Source: Alcanivorax sp. (GTDB lineage: Bacteria > Pseudomonadota > Gammaproteobacteria > Pseudomonadales > Alcanivoracaceae). From it: a DNA stretch of 39,514 nucleotides. The stretch is taken from the NCBI RefSeq assembly GCF_002733835.1, contig NZ_NVWY01000041.1, positions 1 through 39,514 of the forward strand, given 5' to 3'. The translations under genes were made by a program, and so were the position numbers. The first letter of the stretch is position 1, and every line of letters starts with the position of its first letter. Shown here in pieces: positions 30,066 through 39,286 of the stretch. The notes below the pieces were generated by a model that made no database searches, had not been told where the DNA came from, and worked only from the letters and a program-made list of their open reading frames with translations.

Positions 30066-31967
30066 TTACAGGTCGCCGTCCAGGAAGCTGCGCAGGTGTT
30101 CGCTGCGGCTGGGGTGACGCAACTTGCGCAGCGCCTTGGCTTCTATCTGACGGATACGTTCACGGGTCACGTCGAACTGTTTGCCCACTTCCTCAAGGGT
30201 GTGGTCCGTGTTCATGTCGATGCCGAAGCGCATGCGCAGAACTTTGGCTTCACGGGCGGTCAGGTTGGCCAGCACATCACGGGTGGCCTCTTCCAGGCCC
30301 AGTGAGGTGGCGGAGTCCACCGGGGATTCCATGTTGCCGTCTTCGATAAAGTCGCCGAGGCTGGAATCTTCATCGTCACCGATGGGGGTTTCCATGGAGA
30401 TCGGCTCTTTGGCGATCTTCAGTACCTTGCGGACCTTGTCTTCCGGCATTTCCAGGCGTACGCCCAGCTCTTCCGGGGTCGGTTCGCGGCCCATTTCCTG
30501 CAGCATCTGACGCTGTACCCGGTTGATCTTGTTGATGGTCTCGATCATGTGCACCGGGATACGGATGGTGCGCGCCTGGTCGGCGATGGAGCGGGTGATA
30601 GCCTGACGAATCCACCAGGTGGCATAGGTGGAGAACTTGTAACCACGGCGGTATTCGAACTTGTCCACGGCTTTCATCAGGCCGATGTTGCCTTCCTGAA
30701 TCAGGTCGAGGAATTGCAGGCCACGGTTGGTGTATTTCTTGGCGATGGAAATTACCAGACGCAGGTTGGCTTCCACCATTTCTTTCTTGGCGCGGCGGGC
30801 CTTGGCTTCGCCGATGGAGATGCGACGGTTGATTTCCTTGATGTCGCCCACGGGCAGACCAATGATGTCTTCGATGGTGCCGATCTTGCGCTGGGCACGT
30901 TGCACATCTTCTTTGACTGCGCCGAGTTTGTCGGCGATGGCTTTGCCTTTTTTGGTTTTCAGCTGGGCATCGATCCAATCCATGTTGGTTTCGTTGCCGG
31001 GGAACGCCTTAATGAAGTCTTTGCGATCCATGCCGCCGCGGCGGATGGTGGCAGACATAATCTGACGCTCGAATTTGCGCACCAGATCCAGGTTGTCACG
31101 GGCACCCACCAGCATGCCGTCGAAAATGCGCGGCACCAGTTTGAACAGGGTGAAGTGTTCGGCCAGGGCTTCCAGTGCCTTGGCGCTGGAGGCGTGGTCG
31201 CGACCATTGCGCTTGAGTGAGCGCTCGGCTTTTTCGTGCAGTTTTTTCAGCGTTTCGAAACGCTCTGCTGCCAGAACCGGATCCAGGCCGCCTTCATCTT
31301 CTTCCTCATCGTCGTCGCTGTCTTTGTCATCAGCGTCGTCGTCTTTGGCTTTTTCTTTGGCCTTGGCTTTTTCTTCTGCCGCTTTTTTGGCTTTCTCGGC
31401 AAAGGCTGGGTCCCGGTTGGCGTTGGTTGCCGCGGCGCCATCGTCGTTGGGATCCAGGTAACCGGCAATGATGTCGGTGAGCTTGCGTTCTTCGTTTTCC
31501 ACGCGGGCGTATTCGTCGATCACCATGTCGACGGCGCCGGGCCAGAAGGCGAGGGCGTGCAGGACTTCACGGGTGCCTTCTTCGATGCGTTTGGCAATTT
31601 CGATTTCGCCTTCGCGGGTCAGCAGCTCCACGGTACCCATTTCGCGCATGTACATGCGCACCGGGTCAGTGGTGCGGCCGGGTTCGTTTTCTACGGAGGC
31701 GAGCACAGCAGCGGCTTCTTCAGCGGCGACTTCGTCGGTGCTGTCGGCGCTTTCATCGATCGTCAACTGATCGGCATCGGCGGCCTTTTCCACCACGGTA
31801 ATGCCCATGTCGTTGATCATCTGAATGATGTCTTCCACTTGATCGGTGTCGGTAATGGAATCCGGCAAGTGGTCATTCACTTCGGCGTAGGTAAGGTAGC
31901 CCTGTTCCTTACCCAGTGCGATCAACTGCTTCAGCTGAGATTGTTGCTGCTGCTTTTGAGTCGTCAT
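30066..31967 (-). CDS. rpoD: Primary sigma factor RpoD (sigma-70)
   Basis: The housekeeping sigma subunit directing RNA polymerase to -35/-10 promoters; 633 residues, the usual length for gammaproteobacteria. Region 1.1 is at the N terminus. [20 protein letters not shown] is region 1.2. A strongly charged Lys/Glu/Asp segment (about 190-225) lies in the non-conserved region. Regions 2.1-2.4 contain [20 protein letters not shown] and [20 protein letters not shown], and region 4.2 [20 protein letters not shown]. It lies downstream of dnaG on the same strand as in the classical macromolecular synthesis operon, with 135 bases between that may hold a separate promoter. Confidence 0.98.
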   Translation of the reverse strand: MTTQKQQQQSQLKQLIALGKEQGYLTYAEVNDHLPDSITDTDQVEDIIQMINDMGITVVEKAADADQLTIDESADSTDEVAAEEAAAVLASVENEPGRTTDPVRMYMREMGTVELLTREGEIEIAKRIEEGTREVLHALAFWPGAVDMVIDEYARVENEERKLTDIIAGYLDPNDDGAAATNANRDPAFAEKAKKAAEEKAKAKEKAKDDDADDKDSDDDEEEDEGGLDPVLAAERFETLKKLHEKAERSLKRNGRDHASSAKALEALAEHFTLFKLVPRIFDGMLVGARDNLDLVRKFERQIMSATIRRGGMDRKDFIKAFPGNETNMDWIDAQLKTKKGKAIADKLGAVKEDVQRAQRKIGTIEDIIGLPVGDIKEINRRISIGEAKARRAKKEMVEANLRLVISIAKKYTNRGLQFLDLIQEGNIGLMKAVDKFEYRRGYKFSTYATWWIRQAITRSIADQARTIRIPVHMIETINKINRVQRQMLQEMGREPTPEELGVRLEMPEDKVRKVLKIAKEPISMETPIGDDEDSSLGDFIEDGNMESPVDSATSLGLEEATRDVLANLTAREAKVLRMRFGIDMNTDHTLEEVGKQFDVTRERIRQIEAKALRKLRHPSRSEHLRSFLDGDL

Positions 31968-32102
31968 GCAATAAAGCCCGTAACGTCGTGCTGGAAGCTT
32001 GCGCTGGCCAGCGTGATGGTGGCGTGGGAAAACGGCGTATTATACCGGGATGTGGGGGCTACGGCCAGTCAATGCAACCCCGGGGGTATGGCACGGACCG
32101 GG

Positions 32103-34052
32103 CTAGCCGAAGGGTTTGCGGGCGTGCTGGCGCGCTTCGGCCAGGGCTTTATGCAGCGCCTGCCAGTGCGCCGGGTCGGGCATGCCGGCCTGTTCCACTT
32201 CCAGCAAGGCGGCTTCCAGCCGGGTGACTTCCAGCTGTGACAGGGCATCCAGCCAGAGCCGGGTGGCCATTTCTTCGCCCATGGGCGGCTTGAGGCTGGC
32301 CTTGAGCAGACGAGACAGAGTTTCGCCCTGCTCCAGCGCCATCAGGGCGCCAAGCAGCGCGGCGGCGCTGTGGTTTTGCCGACACAGGCCGGCTACCTGG
32401 ACCAGCAGGTCGATATGCGGCAGCGGGAGGGTTTCGATGCCCTCGGGCAGCGGGTGTTGGTCAATCAGTGAGGGGTAATCCAGCAGCACCAGCACCAGGC
32501 GTTCAGCCAGGGTGAGCGGGCCTTTGCGGGCGCTGTTCTGGCGTGGGTTGGGGCGTGTGCGATTGGGGCTGCCGCCGTTGAAACCGGCATTGCCCTGGTT
32601 GCCCTCGTCCGCAAAACCGAAGTCTTCCGGGTAGGGCATGCCTGGGTCGTCCTCCGCCGGCGGATAGCCTGCGTCCTCGTAGCCGTACGCAGTGGCATCC
32701 TGGGGAGGCTCTGAGGGGGCGGCGGGTGCTGTAGGGCGAGGCGCTGCCGGGGCGGGTTTGAGCTGGATCAGCGATTCCTTGTCCAGCCGGGTAAGGCGGC
32801 TGAGCTCTTCGGTGAGCAGGGCGCGATAAACCGGGCCGGCGGGTTTGTCCAGAAACGGCAGGGCCAGCCTGGCCAGCCGGGCGCGGCCGTCCACGGTGTC
32901 CAGGTCGAGCCCTTCGGACAGGTGCCGGAACAGGTAAGTGGACAGGGCGTCGGCCTTGTCAGTAAGTGCTCGCAACGCCTCGGGGCCTTGCTGGCGCACG
33001 AGTGTGTCCGGGTCTTCGCCGTCTGGCAGGAACAGGAAACGTACTTGTTTGCCGTCATCCAGAGCCGGCAACAGGGACTCCAGCGCCCGCCAGGCGGCGC
33101 GGACGCCGGCCTTGTCGCCATCGAAACAGAGAATCACTTCGTTGACCTGACGAAACAGTTTGCGGGCGTGGTCTTCGGTGGTGGCGGTGCCCAGGGTGGC
33201 GACCACGTTGGGCACGCCGTGTTGGGTCAGTGCGATCACGTCCATGTAGCCTTCCACCACATAGAGGCGGTCGCTGCGATCGCGGCTCTGGCGCCATTCC
33301 CACAGCCCGTAAAGTTCCTGTCCCTTATGGAAAACCGGGGTTTCCGGGCTGTTCAGGTATTTCGGCTTGCCGTCGCCGAGTACCCGGCCGCCGAAGCCGA
33401 TGGTGCGCCCGCGGCTATCGCGGATCGGGAAAATGATGCGGTCACGGAACTTGTCGTAGGTGCGGCCGTTATCCTCCCGGCGCACCAGTAAGCCGCCGGT
33501 GAGGGCGGTTTCCAGGCTGGTTTCGGTGAGTGACAGACCGTTGATCAAATTATCGTAACCGGGTGGTGCAAACCCGATCGCGAATTTTTTTGCTATTTCG
33601 CCGCTCAATCCCCGATTTTTAAGGTAGTTAACCGCTTTTTGCCGCTCTGGCGCCTGGCGTAACTGCTGCGCGTAGAACTTCTCGGCGCGGCTAAGCAGGT
33701 CGTAAAGCGATTGAAGGCGGTCCTTCTTTTGCCGGTCGGCGGCGGTTTCCGGCCGGGATTCGGGCACTTCCATGCCGGCGCGGCTGGCCAGTTGTTTGAC
33801 TGCTTCCGGAAAGCTCAGATGCTCGTATTCCATCAGGAAGCCCACCGCATTGCCGGAGGCGCCACAACCGAAGCAGTAATAGAACTGCTTGTCTGGAGCC
33901 ACGGTGAAGGAGGGCGTTTTTTCCTGGTGGAAGGGGCAACAGGCGCTGTAGTTGCGGCCGGTTTTTTTCAGCGGCACACGGGCATCAATCAGCTCTACCA
34001 GGTCGGTGCGAGCCAACAGGTCATGTGTGAAGTTTTCCGGAATGCGTGCCAT
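32103..34052 (-). CDS. dnaG: DNA primase DnaG
   Basis: Synthesises RNA primers at the replication fork with DnaB; 649 residues. The N-terminal CHC2 zinc-binding domain shows CPFHQEKTPSF and FYYCFGCGASG. The TOPRIM polymerase core contains VVEGYMDVIALTQHG and ILCFDGDKAG. A Pro/Ala-rich linker (about 430-520) connects to a C-terminal helicase-binding domain. The start ATG at 34052 gives the usual MARIPENFTHDLLARTDLVE. Normally yqeY and rpsU lie immediately upstream; here a 1.5-kb segment with an adhesin-like gene intervenes. Confidence 0.98.
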   Translation of the reverse strand: MARIPENFTHDLLARTDLVELIDARVPLKKTGRNYSACCPFHQEKTPSFTVAPDKQFYYCFGCGASGNAVGFLMEYEHLSFPEAVKQLASRAGMEVPESRPETAADRQKKDRLQSLYDLLSRAEKFYAQQLRQAPERQKAVNYLKNRGLSGEIAKKFAIGFAPPGYDNLINGLSLTETSLETALTGGLLVRREDNGRTYDKFRDRIIFPIRDSRGRTIGFGGRVLGDGKPKYLNSPETPVFHKGQELYGLWEWRQSRDRSDRLYVVEGYMDVIALTQHGVPNVVATLGTATTEDHARKLFRQVNEVILCFDGDKAGVRAAWRALESLLPALDDGKQVRFLFLPDGEDPDTLVRQQGPEALRALTDKADALSTYLFRHLSEGLDLDTVDGRARLARLALPFLDKPAGPVYRALLTEELSRLTRLDKESLIQLKPAPAAPRPTAPAAPSEPPQDATAYGYEDAGYPPAEDDPGMPYPEDFGFADEGNQGNAGFNGGSPNRTRPNPRQNSARKGPLTLAERLVLVLLDYPSLIDQHPLPEGIETLPLPHIDLLVQVAGLCRQNHSAAALLGALMALEQGETLSRLLKASLKPPMGEEMATRLWLDALSQLEVTRLEAALLEVEQAGMPDPAHWQALHKALAEARQHARKPFG

Positions 34053-34418
34053 ATAAGGGTCTGTTAAGTGATCTCAATCGGCCTGCCGAGTCCTGGCCAG
34101 GCGTTCGCGCGCAACGGTTAAGTGGACTGATAGCAAAAAACGGCGTGGCTGGATGTGTGCCCCGTCGAACAGGTCCAGAAAATCTCTTCCGGCAGAGAAG
34201 CAATAGTAGTGTAGACAGGCCGGGTGGTTTCTGCCAGAAAGGGACGGTATTCAACCAGAAAGTTGGCCATTGTGACAGAGTTAGCGGGTCGCGGGATTGG
34301 ATACCGGATTGCTGTTGTTGCGCAACAATTTATGAACGATGTTAAGACGAACATTGCTGGTAGAACGGAATTCAGACCCGAATAATGCAATAACGTCACT
34401 ACAATAAGGGCGGGAGCC
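34053..34418. other. 366-base divergent intergenic region, no gene seen
   Basis: It separates dnaG (minus) from the adhesin-like gene (plus) and must carry promoters for at least dnaG-rpoD. I found no convincing boxes, hairpins or small genes. Confidence 0.45.
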
Positions 34419-35456
34419 ATGGCAGAAGGAAGTGCAGTGGCTGTTCAGGCGTATTTGAACCTGAATGGGGTCGTATGGAAGTTGATGGAGGATGGTTCTC
34501 TGGTTCCGTTGGAACCCGGAGAAGCCGTTCTTCCCGATGTCCCTTTGCTGGAGTTTCCGGACAGTAACCCGGAGGCTGATCCGGCGTCTTCTTCAAGCCA
34601 GTCCTCGCTGGCCTCCTTCTTTACCAATGTTTCCCGCGATGGTGCTGGCGAAATTCCTTCTTCCGGGTATGACACCCGTGGTGTAGCCGATGCCGGGGAG
34701 AGTTCCCGTGATGCCAAGCAGGGTCCACCCCCGGACCTGCTCCCCAACGATGCCGGCATCAGTATCCGGATTCAGGATGGCGGCGACGGTTATGTAAACC
34801 GTTTCGAGCAGGATGCGGTGGATCTGGTGGGTACTACCACCGATATTCTTGATGACACCGTGGTGGATGTGATTGTTCTGGATGCCCAGGGCGGCTCTGT
34901 CACCTTTACGGCCGTGGTGCAGGATGGCCGCTTCTCAGTGCCCGGTGCAGACCTGAGTTCACTGGCAGAAGGCCCGCTCACCGCGGTGGCCACTTACCAG
35001 GATCCTTACGGCAACCGGGTTACCGGCACCGACGACAGCATCAAGGATACGCTGGCCAGTGGTGTGGATGTGGAAGCCGCCACTGGCACTGATGATGTGG
35101 TCAACGCGGTGGAAGCGGTGGACAACACCCTCAGCGGCACCTTTGCCGATGTGCAGGCCGGTGCCGACGTGGAGGTGACCGTCAGTGGCGCCGGCCATGG
35201 GGATCTGGTCTTTACCACTACGCTGGATGCCAGCGGTCACTGGTCGATTCCCGATGTGGACCTGGATGTCTTCGACGACGGCACGCTGACGCTCACCGCC
35301 AGCACCGTGGACCAGGCCGGCAACCCGGCGACCATCACCGATACCGTAGACATGGACACCCAGGCGGCGATTACCGCCGAGTTTGTGGACGCCCAGCAGC
35401 CTGACGGGGTCGCTGCGGGAGTGGCGGAGCCGGTCTTTGCTGGCGGTTACCGTTAA
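34419..35456 (+). CDS. N-terminal remnant of a large repeat adhesin (Ig-like, retention-module type)
   Basis: 345 residues. The first part (SAVAVQAYLNLNGVVWKLME, then DGSLVPLEPGEAVLP) resembles the N-terminal retention module of LapA/Bap-type giant adhesins, which holds them in the outer membrane. After a Ser/Pro-rich linker come two or three Ig-like repeat units of about 95 residues, with recurring GDGYVNRFE/GTDDVVNAVE, DGRFSVPGADL/SGHWSIPDVDL and GPLTAVATYQD/GTLTLTASTVD motifs. The protein stops within what would be the next repeat, without the secretion domain such proteins need. The ATG follows GGGCGGGAG. Probably a truncated, non-functional adhesin, though a short secreted product cannot be excluded. 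Confidence 0.75.
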   Translation: MAEGSAVAVQAYLNLNGVVWKLMEDGSLVPLEPGEAVLPDVPLLEFPDSNPEADPASSSSQSSLASFFTNVSRDGAGEIPSSGYDTRGVADAGESSRDAKQGPPPDLLPNDAGISIRIQDGGDGYVNRFEQDAVDLVGTTTDILDDTVVDVIVLDAQGGSVTFTAVVQDGRFSVPGADLSSLAEGPLTAVATYQDPYGNRVTGTDDSIKDTLASGVDVEAATGTDDVVNAVEAVDNTLSGTFADVQAGADVEVTVSGAGHGDLVFTTTLDASGHWSIPDVDLDVFDDGTLTLTASTVDQAGNPATITDTVDMDTQAAITAEFVDAQQPDGVAAGVAEPVFAGGYR

Positions 35457-35466
35457 ATCGCTGCTT

Positions 35467-35496
35467 GTCGGCTTACGGCCTTCGGTCTAAGCCGAC
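35467..35496. terminator. Hairpin after the adhesin remnant
   Basis: A 9-bp stem (GTCGGCTTA / TAAGCCGAC) can be extended by inner GGCC/GGTC pairing across a short loop, 10 bases after the stop. There is no T tract. Confidence 0.4.
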
Positions 35497-35611
35497 CACG
35501 GTGCATCCAGGTAGGCTGCGGTGTTTGTGCGTATCGTAGACGCAGGGAAACAGTGTTCGTCGTCAATAGACGAATAAGGGGGAGGCTTGAGTGTTATTGC
35601 TGGAGTCTGGT

Positions 35612-36058
35612 TCAGTCCAGTTTGGCGCGAACCTTGCCACTGGCGGCGCCCATGTCGGCACGACCCTGCAATTGCGGCTTGAGAATGCCCATCACCTTGC
35701 CCATATCCTGCATACCGGACGCACCGGTTTGCGCCATGGCGTCATCGATAAGGGAATCGATTTCGGCATCGGTGAGCTGGGTGGGGAGGAATTCCTGGAG
35801 TATCACGATTTCCGCTTCTTCGGTTTCCGCCAGTTCAGGGCGGTCCGCCTCACGGTATTGTGTGGCTGAATCCTTGCGCTGCTTGATCAGCTTGTCGAGC
35901 AACGCCAGTACACGGGCATCATCGGGCTCGATGCGCTCGTCCACTTCGATTTGCTTGATCGCTGCCAGCGCCATACGAAAAACGCCAAGACGCGCCTTTT
36001 CTTTGGCACGCATGGCGTCTTTCATGGCTGCAGTGAGCTGCTCTTTGAGCGCACTCAT
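35612..36058 (-). CDS. yqeY: GatB/YqeY-domain protein
   Basis: 148 residues, all one YqeY domain related to the tRNA-binding tail of the GatB amidotransferase subunit. Signatures are LKEQLTAAMKDAMRAKEKAR, LGVFRMALAAIKQIEVDERI and the C-terminal MGKVMGILKPQLQGRADM. The exact role is unsettled; tRNA-linked binding is assumed. It lies 14 bases downstream of rpsU on the same strand, the standard arrangement, but its usual downstream neighbour dnaG is displaced by the adhesin remnant. Confidence 0.95.
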   Translation of the reverse strand: MSALKEQLTAAMKDAMRAKEKARLGVFRMALAAIKQIEVDERIEPDDARVLALLDKLIKQRKDSATQYREADRPELAETEEAEIVILQEFLPTQLTDAEIDSLIDDAMAQTGASGMQDMGKVMGILKPQLQGRADMGAASGKVRAKLD

Positions 36059-36072
36059 CAGACGTTTATACC

Positions 36073-36288
36073 TTAGTACAAACGTTTGCGTGCCAGTTGC
36101 TCACGCTGCAGTTTTTTAAGGTGACGCTTGACGGCTGCGGCACGCTTGCGCTTACGCTCTTGTGTGGGCTTCTCGTACTGCTCGCGACGACGCACTTCAG
36201 AGAGAATACCCGCTTTTTCACAGCCACGCTTGAAACGGCGCAGGGCCACATCAAACGGTTCGCCTTCTTTCACCTTCACCTGAGGCAT
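36073..36288 (-). CDS. rpsU: 30S ribosomal protein S21
   Basis: 71 residues, the typical bacterial S21 length, very basic. It begins [20 protein letters not shown] and continues with [20 protein letters not shown]. It binds the 16S rRNA 3' region and supports initiation. It is divergent from tsaD, with 158 bases between that should carry both promoters. With yqeY it forms the head of the macromolecular synthesis operon. Confidence 0.98.
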   Translation of the reverse strand: MPQVKVKEGEPFDVALRRFKRGCEKAGILSEVRRREQYEKPTQERKRKRAAAVKRHLKKLQREQLARKRLY

Positions 36289-36446
36289 GAAGAATCACCT
36301 TCCTAGAAATTAGAGTTTATGGGTTCGCCGCGGGCTCAGGTGGTCCCGGGGTGCGGCGAGGCGGGGATTCTACCTGAGTGGTGAATAAATGCAAATCCGG
36401 ACGTCTGGCGCTATCATGGCGCCGCAATTTCACAGGGTTGAGCACC

Positions 36447-37472
36447 ATGCGCGTATTGGGTATTGAATCAAGCTGCGACGAGACCGGCGTGGCCATCTAT
36501 GACACCGAACAGGGCCTGCTGGGTCAGGCGCTCTATAGTCAGGTGGAGATGCATGCCCGTTATGGCGGGGTGGTGCCAGAGCTGGCCAGCCGTGACCATG
36601 TGCAGCGGGTTCTGCCGCTGGTGCGTGATGTGATGGAGCAGGCTGGTACCCACCCCGAGCAGCTGGATGGTATCGCCTATACCGCTGGTCCGGGCTTGGC
36701 TGGCGCTTTGCTGGTGGGCGCCGGCGTGGCCCGTTCACTGGCGTTCGGCTGGGATCTGCCTGCGGTGGCGGTGCATCACATGGAGGGGCACCTGTTGGCG
36801 CCGTTGCTGGAACCCAATGCGCCGGCGTTTCCGTTTGTGGCGCTGCTGGTCAGTGGCGGGCATACCCTGCTGCTGGATGCCCAGGGGCTGGGCAATTACG
36901 CCATTCTGGGGGAATCGGTGGATGATGCTGCCGGTGAAGCGTTTGACAAGGCCGCCAAGATGATGGGCCTGGGGTATCCGGGTGGGCCGCGCATTGCTGG
37001 GCTGGCCCAGCAGGGCGCGGCAGGGCGGTTTCGTTTTCCCCGCCCGATGACGGATCGCCCGGGGCTGGATATGAGCTTTTCCGGCCTGAAGACATTCACC
37101 CTGAACACCATTAACGATCTGGGTGGCAAAGAGGCCTTGAGCGAGCAGGATCGGGCCGATATTGCCCGCGCCTTCGAGGAAGCGGCGGTGGATACCCTGG
37201 TGATCAAATGCCGCCGGGCGGTGGAACAGACCGGACACAAACGGTTAGTGATGGCGGGTGGCGTGAGTGCCAACCGTTCCCTGCGGGCAAAGCTGGGTGA
37301 GCAGATGGCCAAGCGTGGTGTGGAACTGTTTTACCCGGCGCCGCAATACTGCACCGACAACGGCGCCATGATTGCCTTTGCCGGGGCGTTGCGTTTGCAG
37401 GCGGGTGAGTCTGCGGAGTTGCCGATCAAAGTGCGCCCAAGGTGGCCGCTGACTGAGCTGGCGGGGCTGTAA
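36447..37472 (+). CDS. tsaD: tRNA threonylcarbamoyladenosine transferase TsaD
   Basis: Transfers the threonylcarbamoyl group to A37 of ANN-decoding tRNAs with TsaB and TsaE; 341 residues, ASKHA fold. The start [19 protein letters not shown] is canonical; an upstream in-frame start is unnecessary. Metal-binding histidines are in [11 protein letters not shown] (about 109-119). [11 protein letters not shown], the catalytic-site [20 protein letters not shown] and [10 protein letters not shown] follow. It is divergent from rpsU, the classical neighbourhood. Confidence 0.98.
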   Translation: MRVLGIESSCDETGVAIYDTEQGLLGQALYSQVEMHARYGGVVPELASRDHVQRVLPLVRDVMEQAGTHPEQLDGIAYTAGPGLAGALLVGAGVARSLAFGWDLPAVAVHHMEGHLLAPLLEPNAPAFPFVALLVSGGHTLLLDAQGLGNYAILGESVDDAAGEAFDKAAKMMGLGYPGGPRIAGLAQQGAAGRFRFPRPMTDRPGLDMSFSGLKTFTLNTINDLGGKEALSEQDRADIARAFEEAAVDTLVIKCRRAVEQTGHKRLVMAGGVSANRSLRAKLGEQMAKRGVELFYPAPQYCTDNGAMIAFAGALRLQAGESAELPIKVRPRWPLTELAGL

Positions 37473-37477
37473 ACCCA

Positions 37478-37624
37478 GTTGAAAGTTTAAAGTTCAAAGT
37501 TTAAACGCGGATTAGGCTGTCCTGCTTTGCCATGCTCTGCCCGCGATGAGGGTAATGTCGCGGGCAATGCCTGTCAAAACCCGAGGCGCGTTGACGCGCT
37601 TTTCAACTTTGAACTTTCAACTTT
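37478..37624. repeat. Imperfect inverted repeat between tsaD and plsY
   Basis: The left arm (37478-37505) is made of repeated AAAGTT units; the right arm (37600-37624) reads TTTTCAACTTTGAACTTTCA and continues to 37624, its approximate reverse complement. About 95 bases lie between, including shorter palindromes (CGCGGGCA..., GGCGCGTTGACGCGC). It could end both converging genes or be a small non-autonomous mobile repeat. Confidence 0.6.
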
Positions 37625-37634
37625 ACACTGCGGC

Positions 37635-38249
37635 TCAGTCTTTCTTCCTGAACCCCAGTTCTTCCCCGCGCAGGATTTTCTGCAGGTTGCTGCGGTGCCG
37701 GGCAATCATCACCAGAGACAGGGCCAGCATGGGCCCGAAGGCCTGGGGCAGCCAGGCGAAAATACAAGCTGGCGCTACCACAAAGGCACTGAGTGAGGCG
37801 ATGGAGGAGATACGGTTAAGCGCAAAGACCAGCAGCCAGGTGCTACCGGCAACCAGCCCACTGGGCCAGTGCAGGGCGAACAGCAACCCAAAAGCCGTGG
37901 CCACGCCTTTACCGCCCTGAAAGTGAAAGAATACCGGATACAGGTGGCCCAGGAAGGCGAAAGCACCGACCATTGCCGCGACAAAGGGGCCCATATCCAG
38001 ATAGCGGGCCAGCACTACGGGGATCACCCCTTTGAGTACGTCGCCGAGTAGTGTGAGGGCGGCGGCGGGTTTGCCGCCGATGCGCAGCACATTGGTGGCC
38101 CCGGGGTTATTGGAGCCCTCCGTGCGCGGGTCCGGGTAGCCGAACAGCCGGCAAACCAGGATGGCACTGGAAATGGAGCCCATCAGATAGCCGGCCACGC
38201 ACAATGGCAGTAACCAGAACCAGACTTCCTGTAATGTCCCTGCTTGCAC
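37635..38249 (-). CDS. plsY: Glycerol-3-phosphate acyltransferase PlsY
   Basis: An inner-membrane enzyme transferring the acyl group of acyl-phosphate to glycerol-3-phosphate, the first step of phospholipid synthesis; 204 residues with about five membrane spans. Conserved loops are present: GSISSAILVCRLFGYPDPR, EGSNNPGATNVLRIGGK and HLYPVFFHFQGGKGVAT. It converges with tsaD and is divergent from folB, as in many gammaproteobacteria. Confidence 0.97.
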   Translation of the reverse strand: MQAGTLQEVWFWLLPLCVAGYLMGSISSAILVCRLFGYPDPRTEGSNNPGATNVLRIGGKPAAALTLLGDVLKGVIPVVLARYLDMGPFVAAMVGAFAFLGHLYPVFFHFQGGKGVATAFGLLFALHWPSGLVAGSTWLLVFALNRISSIASLSAFVVAPACIFAWLPQAFGPMLALSLVMIARHRSNLQKILRGEELGFRKKD

Positions 38250-38409
38250 CGGCTATAATCTCCCTTCGCATCGCTGTGTAATACACGGGGTGACATTGTA
38301 CACAGCACGACGTTATTGCCTGCGCTGCAAGCGTAACATCTGATTACCTGAAATGGGATTCATTCGCCAGGGTGCTGTCGCCAATGAATGCCACGCCAAG
38401 AGATCGAGT

Positions 38410-38772
38410 ATGGATATTGTTTATATCAATGATTTGAAAGTGGATACCGTGATCGGCATTTTCGACTGGGAGCGCCGTATTCGCCAGACCGTGAGCCTGG
38501 ATCTGGAAATGGCGGCGGATATCCGTAAAGGCGCGGCGTCGGACCATATTGATGACGCCCTGGATTACAAGTCTATTGGCAAGCGGTTGATCGCCTTTAT
38601 CGAAAGCAGTGAGTTTCAGCTGGTTGAGACTCTGGCTGAGAATGTGGCACAGCTGGTGCTCAACGAGTTCCAGGTGCCGTGGCTGAAGTTGCGGCTCAGC
38701 AAGCCGGGCGCTCTGCGTGGGGCCCGGGATGTAGGCGTGATTATTGAGCGGGGTGAGCGTCCCGATGGGTGA
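38410..38772 (+). CDS. folB: Dihydroneopterin aldolase FolB
   Basis: A folate-pathway enzyme converting dihydroneopterin to 6-hydroxymethyl-dihydropterin and glycolaldehyde; 120 residues, the usual length from this ATG. Motifs are MDIVYINDLKVDTVIGIFDW, the tetramer-fold segment SIGKRLIAFIESSEFQLVET with LAENVA, and the C-terminal LSKPGALRGARDVGVIIER. It overlaps folK by 8 bases, so the two consecutive enzymes are translationally coupled. Confidence 0.96.
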   Translation: MDIVYINDLKVDTVIGIFDWERRIRQTVSLDLEMAADIRKGAASDHIDDALDYKSIGKRLIAFIESSEFQLVETLAENVAQLVLNEFQVPWLKLRLSKPGALRGARDVGVIIERGERPDG

Positions 38773-39286
38773 AGGGCTGAAGAGTGAAGCGTCTCAGGCT
38801 CAGGTATTTCTCAGCCTGGGCTCCAATATCGATCGTGAGCACAATATTCGCTCCGGACTGAATGCCCTTGCCCGGGTGTTCGCGCCATTGGCGATCAGCC
38901 CGGTGTACGAAAGCGAAGCGGTGGGGTTCGACGGCGATGCTTTTTATAACCTGGTGGTAGGGCTGCAAACGACATTGAGTGTTGGTGAGCTGACTGCCTG
39001 CCTGAAAGGCATCGAGAAGGACCATGGTCGGGTGCGGGGCGAGAAGAAGTTTGCCAGTCGAACCCTGGATATCGACATTCTTACCTACGACGATCGCGTG
39101 GGTGAGGTGGATGGCGTCCAGCTGCCCCGCGACGAAATTCTCAAACATGCTTTTGTGTTGAAGCCGCTGGTGGATCTGGCCCCGGATGCGCTGCACCCGG
39201 AAACCCAAACGTCTTATCAGGCATTGCTGAAAGCAGCAGATTTCAGTGGGCAGGATTTGTGGGTGGTGCCGTTCGAGGATAAGTAA
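38765..39286 (+). CDS. folK: 6-hydroxymethyl-7,8-dihydropterin pyrophosphokinase FolK
   Basis: Transfers pyrophosphate from ATP to the pterin made by FolB; 173 residues from the ATG at 38765, inside the folB stop region. VFLSLGSNIDREHNI is the N-terminal signature. FYNLVVGLQTTLS, the catalytic SRTLDIDILTYDD and LPRDEILKHAFVLKPLVDLA follow in order. An upstream TTG in the same frame is rejected because homologues begin just before the SLGSN motif. Confidence 0.96.
   Translation: MGEGLKSEASQAQVFLSLGSNIDREHNIRSGLNALARVFAPLAISPVYESEAVGFDGDAFYNLVVGLQTTLSVGELTACLKGIEKDHGRVRGEKKFASRTLDIDILTYDDRVGEVDGVQLPRDEILKHAFVLKPLVDLAPDALHPETQTSYQALLKAADFSGQDLWVVPFEDK

Noticed and set aside
31236..32240. Plus-strand 334-residue frame opposite rpoD
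   Set aside because: It is antisense to rpoD and its composition (Phe/Gly/Val-rich) is that of a shadow frame.
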